Shown: positions 37,468-50,063, numbered from the stretch's first letter. The stretch: 64,000 nt of DNA from Papaver somniferum (GCF_003573695.1 NC_039364.1:65988256-66052255); one strand, 5' to 3'. Numbers and translations are program-made. The notes: generated by a model from the sequence alone, not told the origin.

Positions 37468-40400
37468 TAGTTTCTCAGCATCTCTTCTTCTTTTCTTTCG
37501 ATTGCATCCACCATCAACCTCTTACTTCTCTGTGTATCTTTAATTTTGTGTCGCCAGTTTTCCTTCTTGTTTGCTCTTCCTTCGCAAGATTCTATCTCAG
37601 TTTCGTAACACCTCTTTCCTTCAACCCAATCTCCCTTTATGATTCCTACACCACTGGGGTGAGGGAATTTGATGCACTGGTGGAAAGTTTAAGCTACACC
37701 TAGAATCCCATATAGCCAAGGTCGACCAATTAACGCATTGTAGGGTGATTCTACATCAACGACATAGAATAAGATTTCGGAATATATTCCCTTCAATGGA
37801 ATTCACACAGTAACCTCCCCTTTAGACTTGTTAGCAGTACCATTAAAACCATATATCTTATAAGTTGATGGTATAAGATCATCATCTCTTCCTCCCATAG
37901 TTTTATAAGTATGATAAAATACGATGTTCACAGAGCTTCCAGTATCGATTAGAATTCTATTAATTTCCCATGAATCTTCAGCTTCATCATCCTCATCTTC
38001 TTTCGGTTTCAGATTAATTTCTAATTTTACTACCAATGGATTATCATGCACCTCTTCACCTTCGGGAATCTCTTTTGTGGTAAAAGAAATAATCTGTTTC
38101 CGCCATTCCTCTAGTGGAGAGATTTTCGCAATATTCATAATTTCTCTTCCATCGTTATCTCTTGCGAACACTCTACTCAAAACATTATCATGAAAATCTT
38201 CGATTGTCTTATATGAATGTACGATAGAGTGACAGAATAGATTCTTTGCTTTTGCACCAACTTCTATGAAAAATGTTTCCTTCTTTTTCATCGTGTTTAC
38301 TTTGTGATGCTCTGGTGGTGGTGGCAATGGTTGAGATTTTGGGTGCCCTCCCAAAAAGTGGTTTAGTTTTCCTTGATCTATCATTCTCAAAATAATTCTT
38401 TTTACATTTCTGCAATCATTTGTTGTATGTCCATGAAAATGATGATAAGAACAAAACTCATAGCTTCTGTGGTTTGGAGGTGGTTTCGTTCCCATGTTCC
38501 ATGGTGTTGGTATGTTCTCCATCAAAATTATAGCTTCCCATATTTTCTCCACACTTGCATTTAGAGGTGACATCTTGATTTCTTTCCATACTACCTTGTG
38601 ACCTCCTTGTCCTCTATTATAGTTTTGTCTTTGACCTCCATAAGTTTCTTGTGGTTGATCGAGTCTTCGAATCTTGTTATTTCCACCAAGATTGTAGAAA
38701 TTTCTTTCTCTTTCATACTCATCTTGATCTCGGCTTCCCATAACCACTAGTTTCTGTTGATTGTTATCCGTCACCTTCTTCTGTTGTACTTGCGAAGTAT
38801 TCGCTACTGTATTTATTAGCTTGGGTAATAAGCTTGCATTCGTTGTTTGTGAGCTGGTGTTCGCAACTGGATATGATTCCATTTCATTTTGCCGTTCCTC
38901 TAGAGCAATGTATTCTTCTTGGAGTTCTCGCAATTCAGTCATTGTGATCGTATTCTTGACTCTAAAAATTTGGACATACAATAGGTTTGTTGCAAATAGC
39001 ATTGATAAATGATAATATAAGATATATTTCATCTACACGGCCAGCCATTTCGCTACACATGGTTCTCCATATTTTAGTCAGGTGCTTCAAACTTTCGCCA
39101 ATCCTCTGTTTTAATCCAAACACATCTTCTATACCAGGTCGCGAAGAATTATTACTTATATATGCCCCTAGGAATGTAGTCTGCAAATGATTGAAGGATG
39201 TTATTGTATTCTTTGGTAGACCTTCGAACCATTTTAACGCATCCCCTGTTAAGATGGATGCGAAATACTTGCATAATACAACATCATGATTTTCCCATTG
39301 CAACATGCACCTCACGTAGGCTTTAATGTGTTGAATTGCACAAGTTGTTCCATCAAAAATACTGGTTAATGCGGGTAAATTGCATTTCGTTGGCATTCCT
39401 CCTAATTTTACTTCCCTTGTAAATGGAGTTTTCACAGCTTCTTCTATAGCTTCATCCAATTGTCTTCTGCCTACTTCTCCTCTATTATTTAGCATTCCTA
39501 TCATTTCTTCTAATTCTTTCAAGATTTGTTTATTTACACCTGAATTTTGATTCATTGGTTTTTTTAGTTTCGTCTCTCTTCTTCTGCGTTCATGTCTTTC
39601 TTCTCTCGCGAAATTTTGCATTTCTTCTTCATTATCCTCATCTCGTCTTCTTCTGCGAGTTTCTTCTTCATCTCTATCTTGAATTCGCAAATGATTATGT
39701 CTTTCATTTTCACCTTCATGATTTTGTGCATTTCTTATTAATTTCATTCGCTGCCTTTCCGCCATCTCTTTATTCTATCGTACTCTTCATTGATATTACC
39801 GTTATTCAGTTTTTGTGTACGCCTTCTTTCTCGATTGTCGTGATTTTTCTGGCGAATTGTCTCATGAAGCTCTTGTTCTTCCATTTCCGCTCTCAATCTT
39901 TCACGTTCGCAGATAAAACGTGCTTGTTCAGCATAATGTCTTTCAATTTGTTCTTCAATCGTCTGTTGATTTCTTTGAGTTTCTCCTTCATGTAAAATTC
40001 TTCTTCCTTCCTCTCGATTTCCTTTGCCATCTTGGTCATTTCGTCCCTTACGTTGTCCGTTCTCTTGATTTCTATCATTTTGCCCATTATCAAAAGTTTC
40101 ATTTTGTGGAACGTAACGATCATCAGCTCTTTCTCTATCTTCGCGATATTCTTCATTAGGATTTGATATTTCTTCTTGAATATTGTTTCCAGCATTGATT
40201 GTGGGTGAGTTTCGCATCATTTCTCTTCTAGTCGATCTTGAATATGATTTTGTAATACTTCTCGATCTTCTATTCTGTAGTCTTATATTTTCCATCCTCA
40301 ATTCGTGATTTTGTCTTGTTAGATTTGCACGTTCTTCTGCCTCAGCTATTCTTTCTTCATGTATTCTTCGTCTCAATGTTTCTAACGCTCCAATTTCCTC

Positions 40401-40700
40401 ATCTCCATGAATTATTCCTTCATCTGCTTCTTGATTTCTCTCTTCCTGTCTATGGTTTCTGTTTTGTTGCTCTTCTTCTACTTCTTCTGCCGAATTTGAT
40501 TGTCAAGTGTATATACTCACCCTATCATAATCTGTATTCCTCCCTTGTACTAGTGTTTGTTGAATTGGTGGTTGAATTTGATTTTATCTATTACTTATCA
40601 TTCTAGTAGATTCTCCCATTTCACTTCTTTCTCTTCTAGCAATTCTCTTGCTTCTTCTAACAGTAGTCGGTTGTTCGGATGTATTTCTTCTTCGAGCCAT
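37468..40700 (-). pseudogene. gag-protease of element D
   Basis: The start codon at 40700 reads MARRRNTSEQP. A stop soon follows; then a long charged, coiled-coil-like region (40376-39744) leads into the Retrotrans_gag domain (39765-38962), with HIKAYVRCMLQW and AGRVDEIYL. A frame change near 39000 leads to a 409-residue open stretch (39032-37803). It holds a zinc-binding motif CSYHHFHGHTTNDC (about 38465-38410) and an aspartic protease LIDTGSS (about 37960-37940). The protease continues in other frames to about 37470 (ALIGRPWLYG near 37720). Reverse transcriptase never follows. Fewer breaks than in C make this the better guide to the family protein. It might be supplied in trans or be packaged by a relative that provides RT and integrase. 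Confidence 0.85.
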
Positions 40701-40815
40701 TTTTTCAATGTTAATAAATTGCAAGAAATTATGTAAAATTCTTAATCAATCACTCTAAATCTTCACAAATCTCAATATTAATCTTCAATTTTTTCTAGAA
40801 TAATCTTCAATATGG

Positions 40816-40833
40816 TCCCTGTTTCTAGCGCCA
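40816..40833 (-). promoter_or_regulatory. Putative primer-binding site of element D
   Basis: TGGCGCTAGAAACAGGGA on the minus strand begins three bases after the 5' LTR. The tRNA is not assigned. Confidence 0.55.
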
Positions 40834-40836
40834 TTA

Positions 40837-41313
40837 CGTAGTTGCAAGAAATTCTACACTACACCCCTCATATGATTTCATTATCACTCAACTCATTTTT
40901 TAGATTTACACTCTTAATTTTATTGATCAATTTTTGAATATTCTTACAAGAAAAGATAAAGGAATCAAGAATGACCTCTGCTCTAGACTTTCTCTCTCCT
41001 CTTTACTTGTTTCTTACTCAAAAAAGATCTCTCCCTCTCCTTTACAACTGAACGACTATTTATAGGGAAATACATAGCGGATGACAGCTAATCTGTCCTT
41101 TATTTTCGAATATGACTTGCGACATTCTCGCAACCTTACAAATCTTAGTCTCGCAAACTCTCTAATTTTCGCAGGACCATCACATCTTTCTCATGATTTT
41201 AGCTGACGTCGTTTATTATATCATTTCTGAAATTGTTCTGCGACGCTGTTGTGTTGTGTTGTGTTGTTGATAATTTCGCTAAGATATTATTGTTGCGAGA
41301 TTCTGATCCTACA
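40837..41313 (-). repeat. Element D, 5' LTR (right)
   Basis: This is a 477-bp copy ending CTACA. Its first base pair reads CG instead of TG. It is nearly identical to 32402-32872 except for small insertions such as an extra gtgtt near 41255. Confidence 0.9.
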
Positions 41314-41318
41314 AAAAA

Positions 41319-43452
41319 CATTTACCGTAATCGGGTCCTTTACGCTGTCTAGGCAAGCTTTAGGTAATGTCATTTCAGACTATCAGGTATATTTAAAAGA
41401 AAGAACTATTTTAGCCGATAAAAATGTAACCAAATTTTTATCAAAAGAAATAAATACTTATTGTATTATCAAATGGTACTAAATTTGCTTACCAATTAAA
41501 AATGATCATACTAATCAAGTATTCCAAAATTTTCTTTCATATCTTATAAGTACATGTCAGGATATATGGAAAGTCTTTATATGATTTTTACTATCTAATG
41601 CTCCATATTAGTCGGTAGGGCTTGGATTTTCTTAGTATTTCCTTCGTAAAAGGAATTTTTTTTTGAATGTGTTCCAAAATTTTCATTCCTACCTTATAGG
41701 TACAGATGAGGATATATGGAAAGTGTTTCACGTAATTTAAGAACAAATATAGGATTCCTAAAGTAATATATGTACTTACCCTTCTTACAAATGTAGGATG
41801 CTTTACTTTTAGGATACGCTAAATTTAGGCGACATTAAATATGGTATCCTCGAAGAAAATCTATCTCCAGGATAGTTTTTTTTCCCGGTAATAGTATCAT
41901 TAGCTTTCTTTCTTTCTTTTTCTTTTTTTTGATCGATTATCGTTCTTATTTATGCTTTCATAGTTTATTTCGTGTTCTCAAATACATCAGAGGTGGAATT
42001 TCGCTCAGTTGTTGATAAAAAAAAATCTTTCAGTTTTTTGTTGTTGTTGATGTTTATGTTTTTTGTTTGGATTGTAGTCAAGAGTGTGAGTCCTCCAAGT
42101 CCTAATTTCCTAATTTCGTTTCAAATAGAGAAGCATAACACGTAAAAAGGAAGGTAAGCGCAACTGCAAGTTCATATCTTTTTTCTATAATAAAAAAAGA
42201 CAATTTCCTCGCTCCTTTCTTAGTTTTCTCTTAGCTTTCTTCTTTTGAGGCGGCTATGATCTAACTGATTCAATTGAATTCATGATTTTTACAGGTGATA
42301 GATTATGATGGTTATGTTCTTAACCTTTAAATAGTTTTTGGCGAGTCGTTTAGGTCGGGGTAACAATGGTGATGGAAAGATCAATAATCAGTTTTACTGC
42401 AATATAGGCTATCCGCGGTTCGTTTTTTTCGCTTATTAATATCTTAGGGATTTTATCGTAGTTGGTTGTTTACAGTCAGTAAAAAGTTCTATTTATTACT
42501 GTTTGCGGACTCAGTGCTGAAATATCTGAAGTATTTGTTTTTTAAGCGAATAGATGAAATAGGAATAGGATTGCTATGAGTTTTTTGAGAGAATAGATTA
42601 AATAGGATATGATTGCTAAGAGTTTGTTGAGAATTTCTTATTTACTTTAAAGTTGATCCAAATAATTGAGGCCAAAATGCTTAGTTCACAAACTCTAGAG
42701 TTTATGTAAATTCTTTATGGGTTACCTGTAAAACTCGAGACCCTAGAAAGAGCTAGGTATTGGTTACATGAGAAAGCACTGGATTAGGTACGTGCACCAC
42801 TGGATACCTTAATCTCACTTATTTCTTCAGCATCTACTTTAGTTTTAGCAGCTACAGAAAAGTTCAAAAGTGATCAAAAATGATATTAGAAAATTAAGGT
42901 TTTGGTTAAGATTTTCCATTAGTTGGTTAGCAGACTATTTATAATTTATTTTAATCTGCTTCAAAGAGAAAAAAATCATTTTAAGGAATTTATTAAGAGG
43001 CAGGCACTCCAAAGTGTTTCATTATGAAGGGAAGAATTTTTCATAGTGCAGAGAAGGACTTCCATTGGGCTGCATAATGATAATATTACTGGATCACACT
43101 TTATACATAATATTATTCCCATTCTTAAGAGGAACGATTAGATGATAAAAATTATGTATTAGTCAAACTACATAGCTGAATTGTCTTTTTCCGTCGGTTA
43201 CTTATTTTTCGTTTAATAGATATGTACATTTGCACAGGTACGAACAACATGCATTAATATGGATCGAAGGAGTTGATCTGAGGGTAATTAAGCTGATATA
43301 CAAGTAATCTAGGGGTATAATAACACTACTATATTTGGATTCTTAATGATCGGGAGGTTTCTTAATGATCAAGTTCCATATCCAGGGAAAGTGCATTCGG
43401 CGGGCTGAGCATTCCCAGTTTTTCCTTTTATTCGATAATGCTTTTTTCTGTT
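41319..43452. other. Low-copy-looking AT-rich DNA; no gene seen
   Basis: No long ORF, no repeat shared with the rest of the window and no terminal repeats. It continues the sequence left of element D (before 32397). Confidence 0.5.
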
Positions 43453-43682
43453 GTTAAAGAATATTAATTCTATTCATTACACTAATTAAGCAATCGGTTA
43501 ACATATTTTTAAATTCTTAAATTAGTTTGGCCGTGTAAGTAAATGTTTGCAGTTTGTGAAGTTGAGGAAATTCGCTAGATTAGATTTGGCATTCATTCGT
43601 TCCTTACTCTCCATGCTACAGAAAGAGAGAATGCTGCTCCCAGCTGAACTTGATTAGAATTTGTACTTCGATAATGTTCACT
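43453..43682. repeat. Direct repeat flanking the copia insertion (left copy)
   Basis: These 230 bp match 48088-48315 almost base for base; a GA dinucleotide differs near 43628. They run from GTTAAA to GTTCACT. This is not an LTR, since it lies outside the copia LTR on the right side. It looks like target DNA duplicated on insertion. Confidence 0.9.
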
Positions 43683-43685
43683 TGA

Positions 43686-46600
43686 TTAGAGTAGTTGTTT
43701 CACTGTCTTGTGTCTTCTTTGAAGATGTATAGATTTTCCGTTGTATACACTTTTGTTTGTGCATCCAATAGCAGCTTGAATGTCACAGTGGATTGCGATC
43801 GAAGACACAGTCTTGGGCCAGATTGGAATTCCTCCCAGGAAACCTCGTATCCATTCAGCTTCCTCCCCAGCTTTCTCCAAGGCTATAAACTCAGACTCCA
43901 TGGTGGATCGAGCAATACATGTCTGTTTGGAAGACTTCCATGACACAGACGCACCACCAAGTGTGAAGATGTACCCACTAGTGGATTTGCACTCATCTGA
44001 GTCTGATATCCATTTAGCATCACAGTACCCTTCTAGCACAGCAGGATACTTCCCAAAACTTAAGCAATAGTTTGAAGTTCCTCTCAGGTACCTTAGAACT
44101 CTGTAGAGAGCATTCCAGTGATCCTGCCCAGGGTTGCAAGTGTACCTGCTTAATCTACTCACAGTGTAGGAAATATCAGGTCTTGTACAGTTCATTAAAT
44201 ACATAAGACTGCCAATAACACGAGAATACTCAAGCTGATAAATACCCTCACCCTTGTTCTTTTTCAATTTACAATTGGGATCATAAGGAGTAGTTGCAGG
44301 TTTAGCATTTTCATGATTAAATCTCTTAAGAACAGTTTCAACATAATGAGATTGACTAAGGCTATATCCATCATACATCTTTCTGATTTTCATCCCTAAG
44401 ATCACATCAGCAGGGCCTAAGTCTTTCATGTCAAAGTTTTCGTTAAGCATGCTTTTAGTGGTATTAATACTATCAAGGTTACTACCTAATATGAGCATAT
44501 CATCAACATATAGGCACACAATAACATGAGAATCATCCACAGATTTAATGTAAACACATTTATCAGATTCATTAACCTTGAAGCCATTAGATATCATTAC
44601 ATGATTAAATTTTTCATGCCACTGTTTAGGTGCTTGTTTTAAACCATACAAAGATTTTTTCAGTTTGCATACTTTATCTTCATAACCTTTCACAACAAAA
44701 CCTTCAGTTTGGTCCATATAAATTTCTTCATTCAATTCACCATATAAAAAAACATTTTTAACATCCATCTGATGTATATGCAAATCAAAAATAGAAGCAA
44801 TAGCAATCAGTATCCGGATAGAAGTGACTCTTGTGACCGGTGAATAGGTATCAAAGAAATCTAATCCTTCCTGTTGTCTATACCCCTTAGCTACCAACCT
44901 AGCTTTGTGTTTTTCTATAGTTCCATCTGTTCTAAGTTTCCTTTTGAAGACCCACTTGCAACCTATGGTTTTACTACCAGGAGGTAAGTCTACAAGGTCC
45001 CAAGTTTCATTTTGTTGAATGGAATCCCACTCATTATTTGAAGCTTCTTCCAAGAAGGGAGCTTCCGGAGAGGTCATAGCTTCCTTATAAGTTTGGGGTT
45101 CAGACTCTACCGTAAGAGTCACAAAATCTGGACCAAAAATTTTCTCGGTTCTGAAACTCTTACTTCTTCTAGGTTCGGTTTCAACATCTAGAGACGGGGG
45201 TTGACTAGTCGAAGGAACATATGAGAGATCATCGCGGACACTTTTATGAGGTCCAGACCCTAAAGGGAAAATGTGTTCGAAAAACACTGCATCTCTGGAT
45301 TCCATTATGGTGTTCTCACCAATTACCATGAACCTATAAGCACTAGTGTGCTCAGGATATCCTAGGAAAACACAATCTATGGTTTTAGGTCCTATTTTGG
45401 TTTTCTTAGAACGAGGAGTGGCCACCTTGGCCAAACACCCCCACACTTTAAAGTATGCATAGGACGGTTGTCTTCCTTTCCATAACTCATATGGAGTTTT
45501 GTCGGATTTATTAAATGGAACTCGGTTCAAGATATAGCATGCAGAGAGAATTGCTTCCCCCCACAGGTTCGAAGGTAGCCCTGAACTAGCTAACATAGCG
45601 TTCACCATATCTATGAGTGTTCGGTTTTTCCTTTCAGCTACTCCATTCGACTCAGGTGAAGAAGGTGCAGTAGTTTCATGAATGATGCCATTAAGTTTGC
45701 AGAATTCTCCTATAGGTATCACATACTCACCGCCTCGGTCTGACCTAAGAGTTTTAATAGTAACACCTCTTTGGTTTTCTACTTCAAGTTTATATAATTT
45801 GAAAGCGTCTAAGGCTTCATCTTTACTTCTAAGAAGATAAACCTGACAATATCTTGAGTGATCATCTATAAAAGTGATGTACCATTTTTTACCTCCTCTA
45901 GTTGGTGTTGATTTCAAATCTCCCAAATCCGAGTGGATCAATTCTAGGGGAGTTGTACTACGTTCAACCCTTTTGTTGAAAGGTTTTCTTGCGTATTTAG
46001 ATTCAACACAAATGTCACATTTATGACCTCTGTCAATGTTTATTTTAGGAATGCATCCTAATTTAGCAAGTCTTTCAATGGATTTGAAATTAACATGTCC
46101 TAGTCTATCATGCCAAACATGTGAGGATTCACAAACATAAGCAGAAGAAGATGCATTGTCATTCAAGTTCCAAGAAAGTACACTAAGCTTAATCATGTTT
46201 TCAGTGACATATCCTTTTCCTACGAAGTCACCACCCTTAGAGATTACAACTTTGTTAGACTCAGCTACAAATTTAAAACCTTTCCCAAGTAAGATGGTTT
46301 CTGAGATAAGATTCTTGCATATGTCCGGTACGTGATACACGTCATTCAATGCGAGAGTTTTTCCTGAAGTGAGCTTCAATTCAACCTTGCCTTTTCCTAC
46401 CAAGGTAGAAGAGTTTCCCATAAACAATTTCTCATCGTCTCCTACTTTGTTATAGGAGTAGAAAGCATTTCTGAACTTACAGACATGCCTGGTGGCTCCA
46501 GAATCAAGCCACCAGTCTCTCACATTGGTCACATTAGAGACAAGGTTGACTTCAGACACCATGCCAGTAAAATATCCAGAATCATCTACTACGTTTGCCT

Positions 46601-47453
46601 TATTTTCCTGTTTAGGATCATTTTTGGTCTTTTTAGGTGCCCTACAGTCTTTGGCCATATGACCAGTTTTCCCACAGTTATAGCAGTCTCCTTTGATGGT
46701 GTTTTCGGAGACACCACCCTTTGGATTAAGATGGTTACCTTTGGAGTTACGTTGTTTGTTACGTTTACCATTTTTGCTGGATTATCCGAGCCTTTTCTTT
46801 GACGCAGCATTATCGTCCAGGACATGAGCTTTGTTGGACATGTCTTTGCTCAGCATCAGGCTTTTGTCCTTGCAGCACAGAAGTTCCTCCACCTGGATCT
46901 TTTTCCCTAGCTCCACCATGGTGATTTCGCGATTCTTGTGTCGTAGCCTCCTCTTGTACTCGTTCCATGAGGGTGGTAGCTTTTCAATTACTGCAGATAC
47001 TTGTAGAGATTCATCAATATGCATTCCTTCAGCAAGAATTTCGTTGATGAGTAGATGGAGTTCGACGAATTGTTCTACAACAGGCTTTTCATCAGTCATC
47101 TTATATTCCAGGAACCTAGCTACCAAGAACTTCTTTCTTCCAGCAGCCTCTGCAAGATATTTTTCTTCTAGGGCTTCCCATAAATCAAAAGCAGTAAAAT
47201 TCTCTTTTGCATTATAAAAGTCGTACAAGGAGTCATCCAGACAGTTAAGAATGTGGTTTTTGCACATGTAATTCTTCCTAGTCCACCTATCCAGTCTATC
47301 TTCATAGCCACGGTCATGAAGCCTTATTGAGGGTCTTTCTAAGGCAACTTCATCTAGCCTTTGGTCTTTTAAGAAGAATAACATTTTGGACTGCCATCGT
47401 TTAAAGTCTTTTCGACTAAACTTTGGGGGTTTGTCTACAGTACTCTTTCCCAT
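43686..47453 (-). pseudogene. copia gag-pol polyprotein, one internal stop and truncated C-terminus
   Basis: Gag starts MGKSTVDKPPKF at 47453 and is open for 223 codons to a TAA at 46782-46784. The same frame continues beyond the stop through a zinc knuckle [14 protein letters not shown] (near 46697-46656) into a 990-codon pol stretch. In pol, protease has DSGAT at residues 52-56, the integrase HHCC is at about 183-217 and the integrase core has D244, D307 and E at about 342. RT has YVDD at 717-720, and RNase H runs from about 870 with GYCDAKW and ESEF. The frame ends at VKQLL where homology to RNase H should continue for some 50-60 residues. [14 protein letters not shown] replaces the usual AFLNG-type motif. 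One nonsense change apart, the polyprotein is remarkably intact, suggesting a recent copy. Confidence 0.93.
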
Positions 47454-47495
47454 GTTGTTACAAAAAATATAGTAAAGAGGATATTGCCTTTAGAT

Positions 47496-48085
47496 TGTTG
47501 GAAATAGAACTAATAATGTAACTGAGAAGAAGATACTTAGCTCAAACCGATGTTGCTGGAGATGCACAGAAAATGTAGAGGCACGTATACGATACACTGT
47601 CCTAAAGGCAATATCGCCTGCTACTCCGCTGAGATGCTATAGCAGTTGGCGAGTCACCTCCAGGATACAACTACTCATAGTAAGCCAAGACAAACATGTG
47701 CAGACAAAGAAGAAGATTCTTCTACATGTGTGTAAAACACGTACCAAAAGTTTTAGCAAAAAGATAGGATCTAATGAACCCACACCCACACCCGAGCCCG
47801 ACGGACGGCGGCGGCGTGCGTGCTTCTGTGTGAAGCACCGCGCGTACGGGAAAGGAAACCTTTCCCTAGTCTAGGCCTTCCCCCCTCACACAAAAGTCTA
47901 ATGACCCAAGGGCCATGCCCTTTTAGCCAATTCTATGGTATTTAAGTCTAAAACTCTTTAGATTTTAGTCTATGTGGGACTATTGTTTTATCTATTCAAA
48001 TGAAAAAACAAGTAGTGGGCAATAGGTCTAGAGATCAAAACATAGTCCATGCAAATTTGGTATAACAAATCCGTTTTTTCTAACA
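47496..48085 (-). repeat. copia 5' LTR (only LTR present)
   Basis: This 590-bp sequence has TGTTGGAAA/TTCTAACA inverted ends, directly upstream of gag on the minus strand. It includes a GC-rich patch at 47785-47850. There is no second copy in the window. Confidence 0.8.
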
Positions 48086-48087
48086 AT

Positions 48088-48315
48088 GTTAAAAAATATT
48101 AATTCTATTCGTTACACTAATTAAGAAATCAGTTAACATATTTTTAAATTCTTAAATTAGTTTGGCCGTGTAAGTAAATGTTTGCAGTTTGTGAAGTTGA
48201 GGAAATTCGCTAGATTAGATTTGGCATTCATTCGTTCCTTACTCTCCATGCTACAGAAAGAGAATGCTGCTCCCAGCTGAACTTGATTAGAATTTGTACT
48301 TCGATAATGTTCACT
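48088..48315. repeat. Direct repeat flanking the copia insertion (right copy)
   Basis: This matches 43453-43682. It begins two bases after the copia LTR and runs into apparently unique DNA after GTTCACT. Confidence 0.9.
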
Positions 48316-48548
48316 ATGTTGGAAAACTAATAAATTTCAAGATGACTCTTATCGCCACTTGCGTAATTTAGCTTACTTCAAGTAGAAATACAGAGTTCAG
48401 CTGCCAAGGGAAGTCGCTTGACCTTTACTTATTAGGCCATGTTTGGTCTTAAAACCCTATGAGGTAATTTTGTCAAGTATGCCGTGAGTACGGAGTAAAA
48501 CCTTTGTGCTAAATTCATAGTAGTGCATCTGGGTTTAGAACATAAAAT

Positions 48549-48944
48549 ATGGTTTGTGACAAGAAGAGGGATAAACTTCTTCCTTACTTTGATGAAGAAA
48601 TGGTTTGTGATGAGCATATATACAATTACAGGTTATTGTTGAACTTTTCCGTCGAAGATAACACGGGAAAAGCAGTGTTCATTGCCATCGGTGAGACAGC
48701 TGAAAAGATTATTGGAATGGATCTGCATGGTGTAAAAGATCTTCTGGACAAAAATCAGGTATTTTATGTCTAGGACTCTAGGTGGCTTATTATTCATTCT
48801 GTTTTCATATTGAACACGGGCTCACTGTGTATTTTTAATTTGCTAACATGGTGTTCTGCTGTTGTGTACAATCGCAGCGAATGGATTTTGCAGAGCATGT
48901 GACTAAAAAGATTAAAGGGCGTGAGTGGAGACTAAGAGATTAAA
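48549..48944 (+). pseudogene. RPA1-like (Rep_fac-A C-terminal OB fold) fragment
   Basis: Exon 1 (48549-about 48759) encodes a stretch with a Cys-rich start (VCDKKRDKLLPYF, MVCDEH) and an OB-fold-like core (YRLLLNFSVEDNTGKAVF, GETAEKIIG). This is the pattern of the zinc-containing C-terminal domain of replication protein A large subunits. A GTATTT donor and a TCGCAG acceptor bracket an intron of about 117 bp. Exon 2 (48877-48944) gives EHVTKKIKGREWRLRD and a stop, matching the end of that domain. The N-terminal DNA-binding domains are absent. RPA-like proteins occur in plant genes and in some autonomous Helitrons, and a Helitron-type end lies downstream at 63600. A stop in the region upstream of the ATG argues that this is a fragment. 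Confidence 0.6.
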
Positions 48945-49738
48945 TCGCAGCGAATGGATTTCCTTTTGACATGTAACCAATTAATATTGTTAGCATCCAC
49001 CTAAAGCAAAATGGTATAGATCAAGCATGGAGACTCAGGATCGAAGAGGCCCTGTGATTCTTGGGATGGTGGTTATGAAAATTTTAATGCTTGATATATT
49101 TAGAGTTTACCTATTTGGCTTAAATTATTTATCAAACTTCATGTGCCATCACTAATGTGCAGTCAATTATGATGGTAATACAATTAATGAATCATATTCT
49201 TAAAGTGATGAAATTATTTAGAACGCAACATAACAAATTAATTAGATAATTTCGAGTTATTGTAGGTATGTGGAATGTTTCTGTGAAACTTAAAGGTGGA
49301 GCTATCCGAAAAAGAGCGTAAAAGAAGTGCACTTAGAGATACTGAACAAATGACTCCACATGCCCCTAGAAAATGAGGTTCAACAAAATGCTAAGTCCCC
49401 AAAAATAATAATAAAAGGCCAAATCAATCATCTGCTAATTTATCATTTGAGATCATGCTCAGGTAACTCGGGTTTTGGTTGGTTGCTTATTTGTTAAATA
49501 TCTTTAATATTGGATTCATTTTTTTTATACATACAAAACAAACTAATGATTATATATATACGATGTTTTAATTGTTTTAGTTGGGCATCTGACAATAAAT
49601 ATATTAGTTAGTGGGAAAAATGATGTAGAAAACCACTAACATTTTATAAATCATATTTAACTGCATAACAAGATATAATTTTTTTTAGAAAACTGTAATT
49701 TTACAAATCATATTCGCAATGATTTTCGTGTGACCGTG
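48945..49738. other. AT-rich DNA without a supported gene
   Basis: A short phrase from exon 2 of the RPA-like fragment (aatcgcagcgaatggatt) recurs at 48944-48961. No other recognisable content before the MULE target duplication at 49739-49746. Confidence 0.5.
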
Positions 49739-49746
49739 ATTTAAAA

Positions 49747-49787
49747 GAATGCGAAATTGGGGGATAAAAAAAGTAATTGGGGGATAT
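49747..49787 (+). repeat. Left terminal inverted repeat of the MULE
   Basis: 41 bp, 39 of which match the reverse complement of 63235-63275. It contains two copies of ATTGGGGGATA spaced by an A-run. Confidence 0.92.
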
Positions 49788-50063
49788 TGATTACTTCCAC
49801 CAACCCATGGTGTGTGCTAAGGGGTGATTTTTGGGTATGAAAATACTAAAATACCCTTTGATTAATTAAAAAACATTATGAAAAGACCATTATACCCTTT
49901 CTCCTAAAACATAAAAAATCAGATAACCAAAACATATCCCCCATTCTCTCAATTCACTACCGGAACTCTTAGGGTTAGGTTTTGAATTTTTTTCATCATT
50001 CTTCATCGATTCTTCGTCGATTCAAAAATTTCTTCGTCGATTAACGTACCCCAATCATAAACA

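Larger units (their letters stand above)
32402..41313 (-). mobile_element. Element D: second copy of the C family, gag-PR plus antisense gene
   Basis: The 8.9-kb element is bounded by direct repeats and flanked by AAAAA on both sides (32397-32401 and 41314-41318). The order from left to right is 3' LTR, purine tract, antisense gene (+), tandem repeat, conserved GC-richer block, and gag-PR (-), then PBS and 5' LTR. It is collinear with C over the whole length and likewise lacks RT, RNase H and integrase. The two LTRs are more alike than those of C, so the insertion is younger. It sits in low-copy-looking DNA and not in another recognised element. Confidence 0.9.
43683..48087 (-). mobile_element. 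Truncated Ty1/copia retrotransposon
   Basis: On the minus strand: 5' LTR (48085-47496), a short leader of 42 bp, gag and pol. The element stops inside the end of RNase H and has no 3' LTR. The order PR-IN-RT-RH identifies Ty1/copia; the sequence style is TNT1/Tork-like, but I do not fix the lineage. I see no standard initiator-Met primer-binding site after the LTR. The element is bracketed by 229-bp direct repeats instead of a 5-bp duplication. Confidence 0.92.

Noticed and set aside
43453..48315. The 229-bp direct repeats as copia LTRs
   Set aside because: The right copy lies outside a separate 590-bp LTR with proper TGTT/AACA ends next to gag, and the repeats lack such ends.
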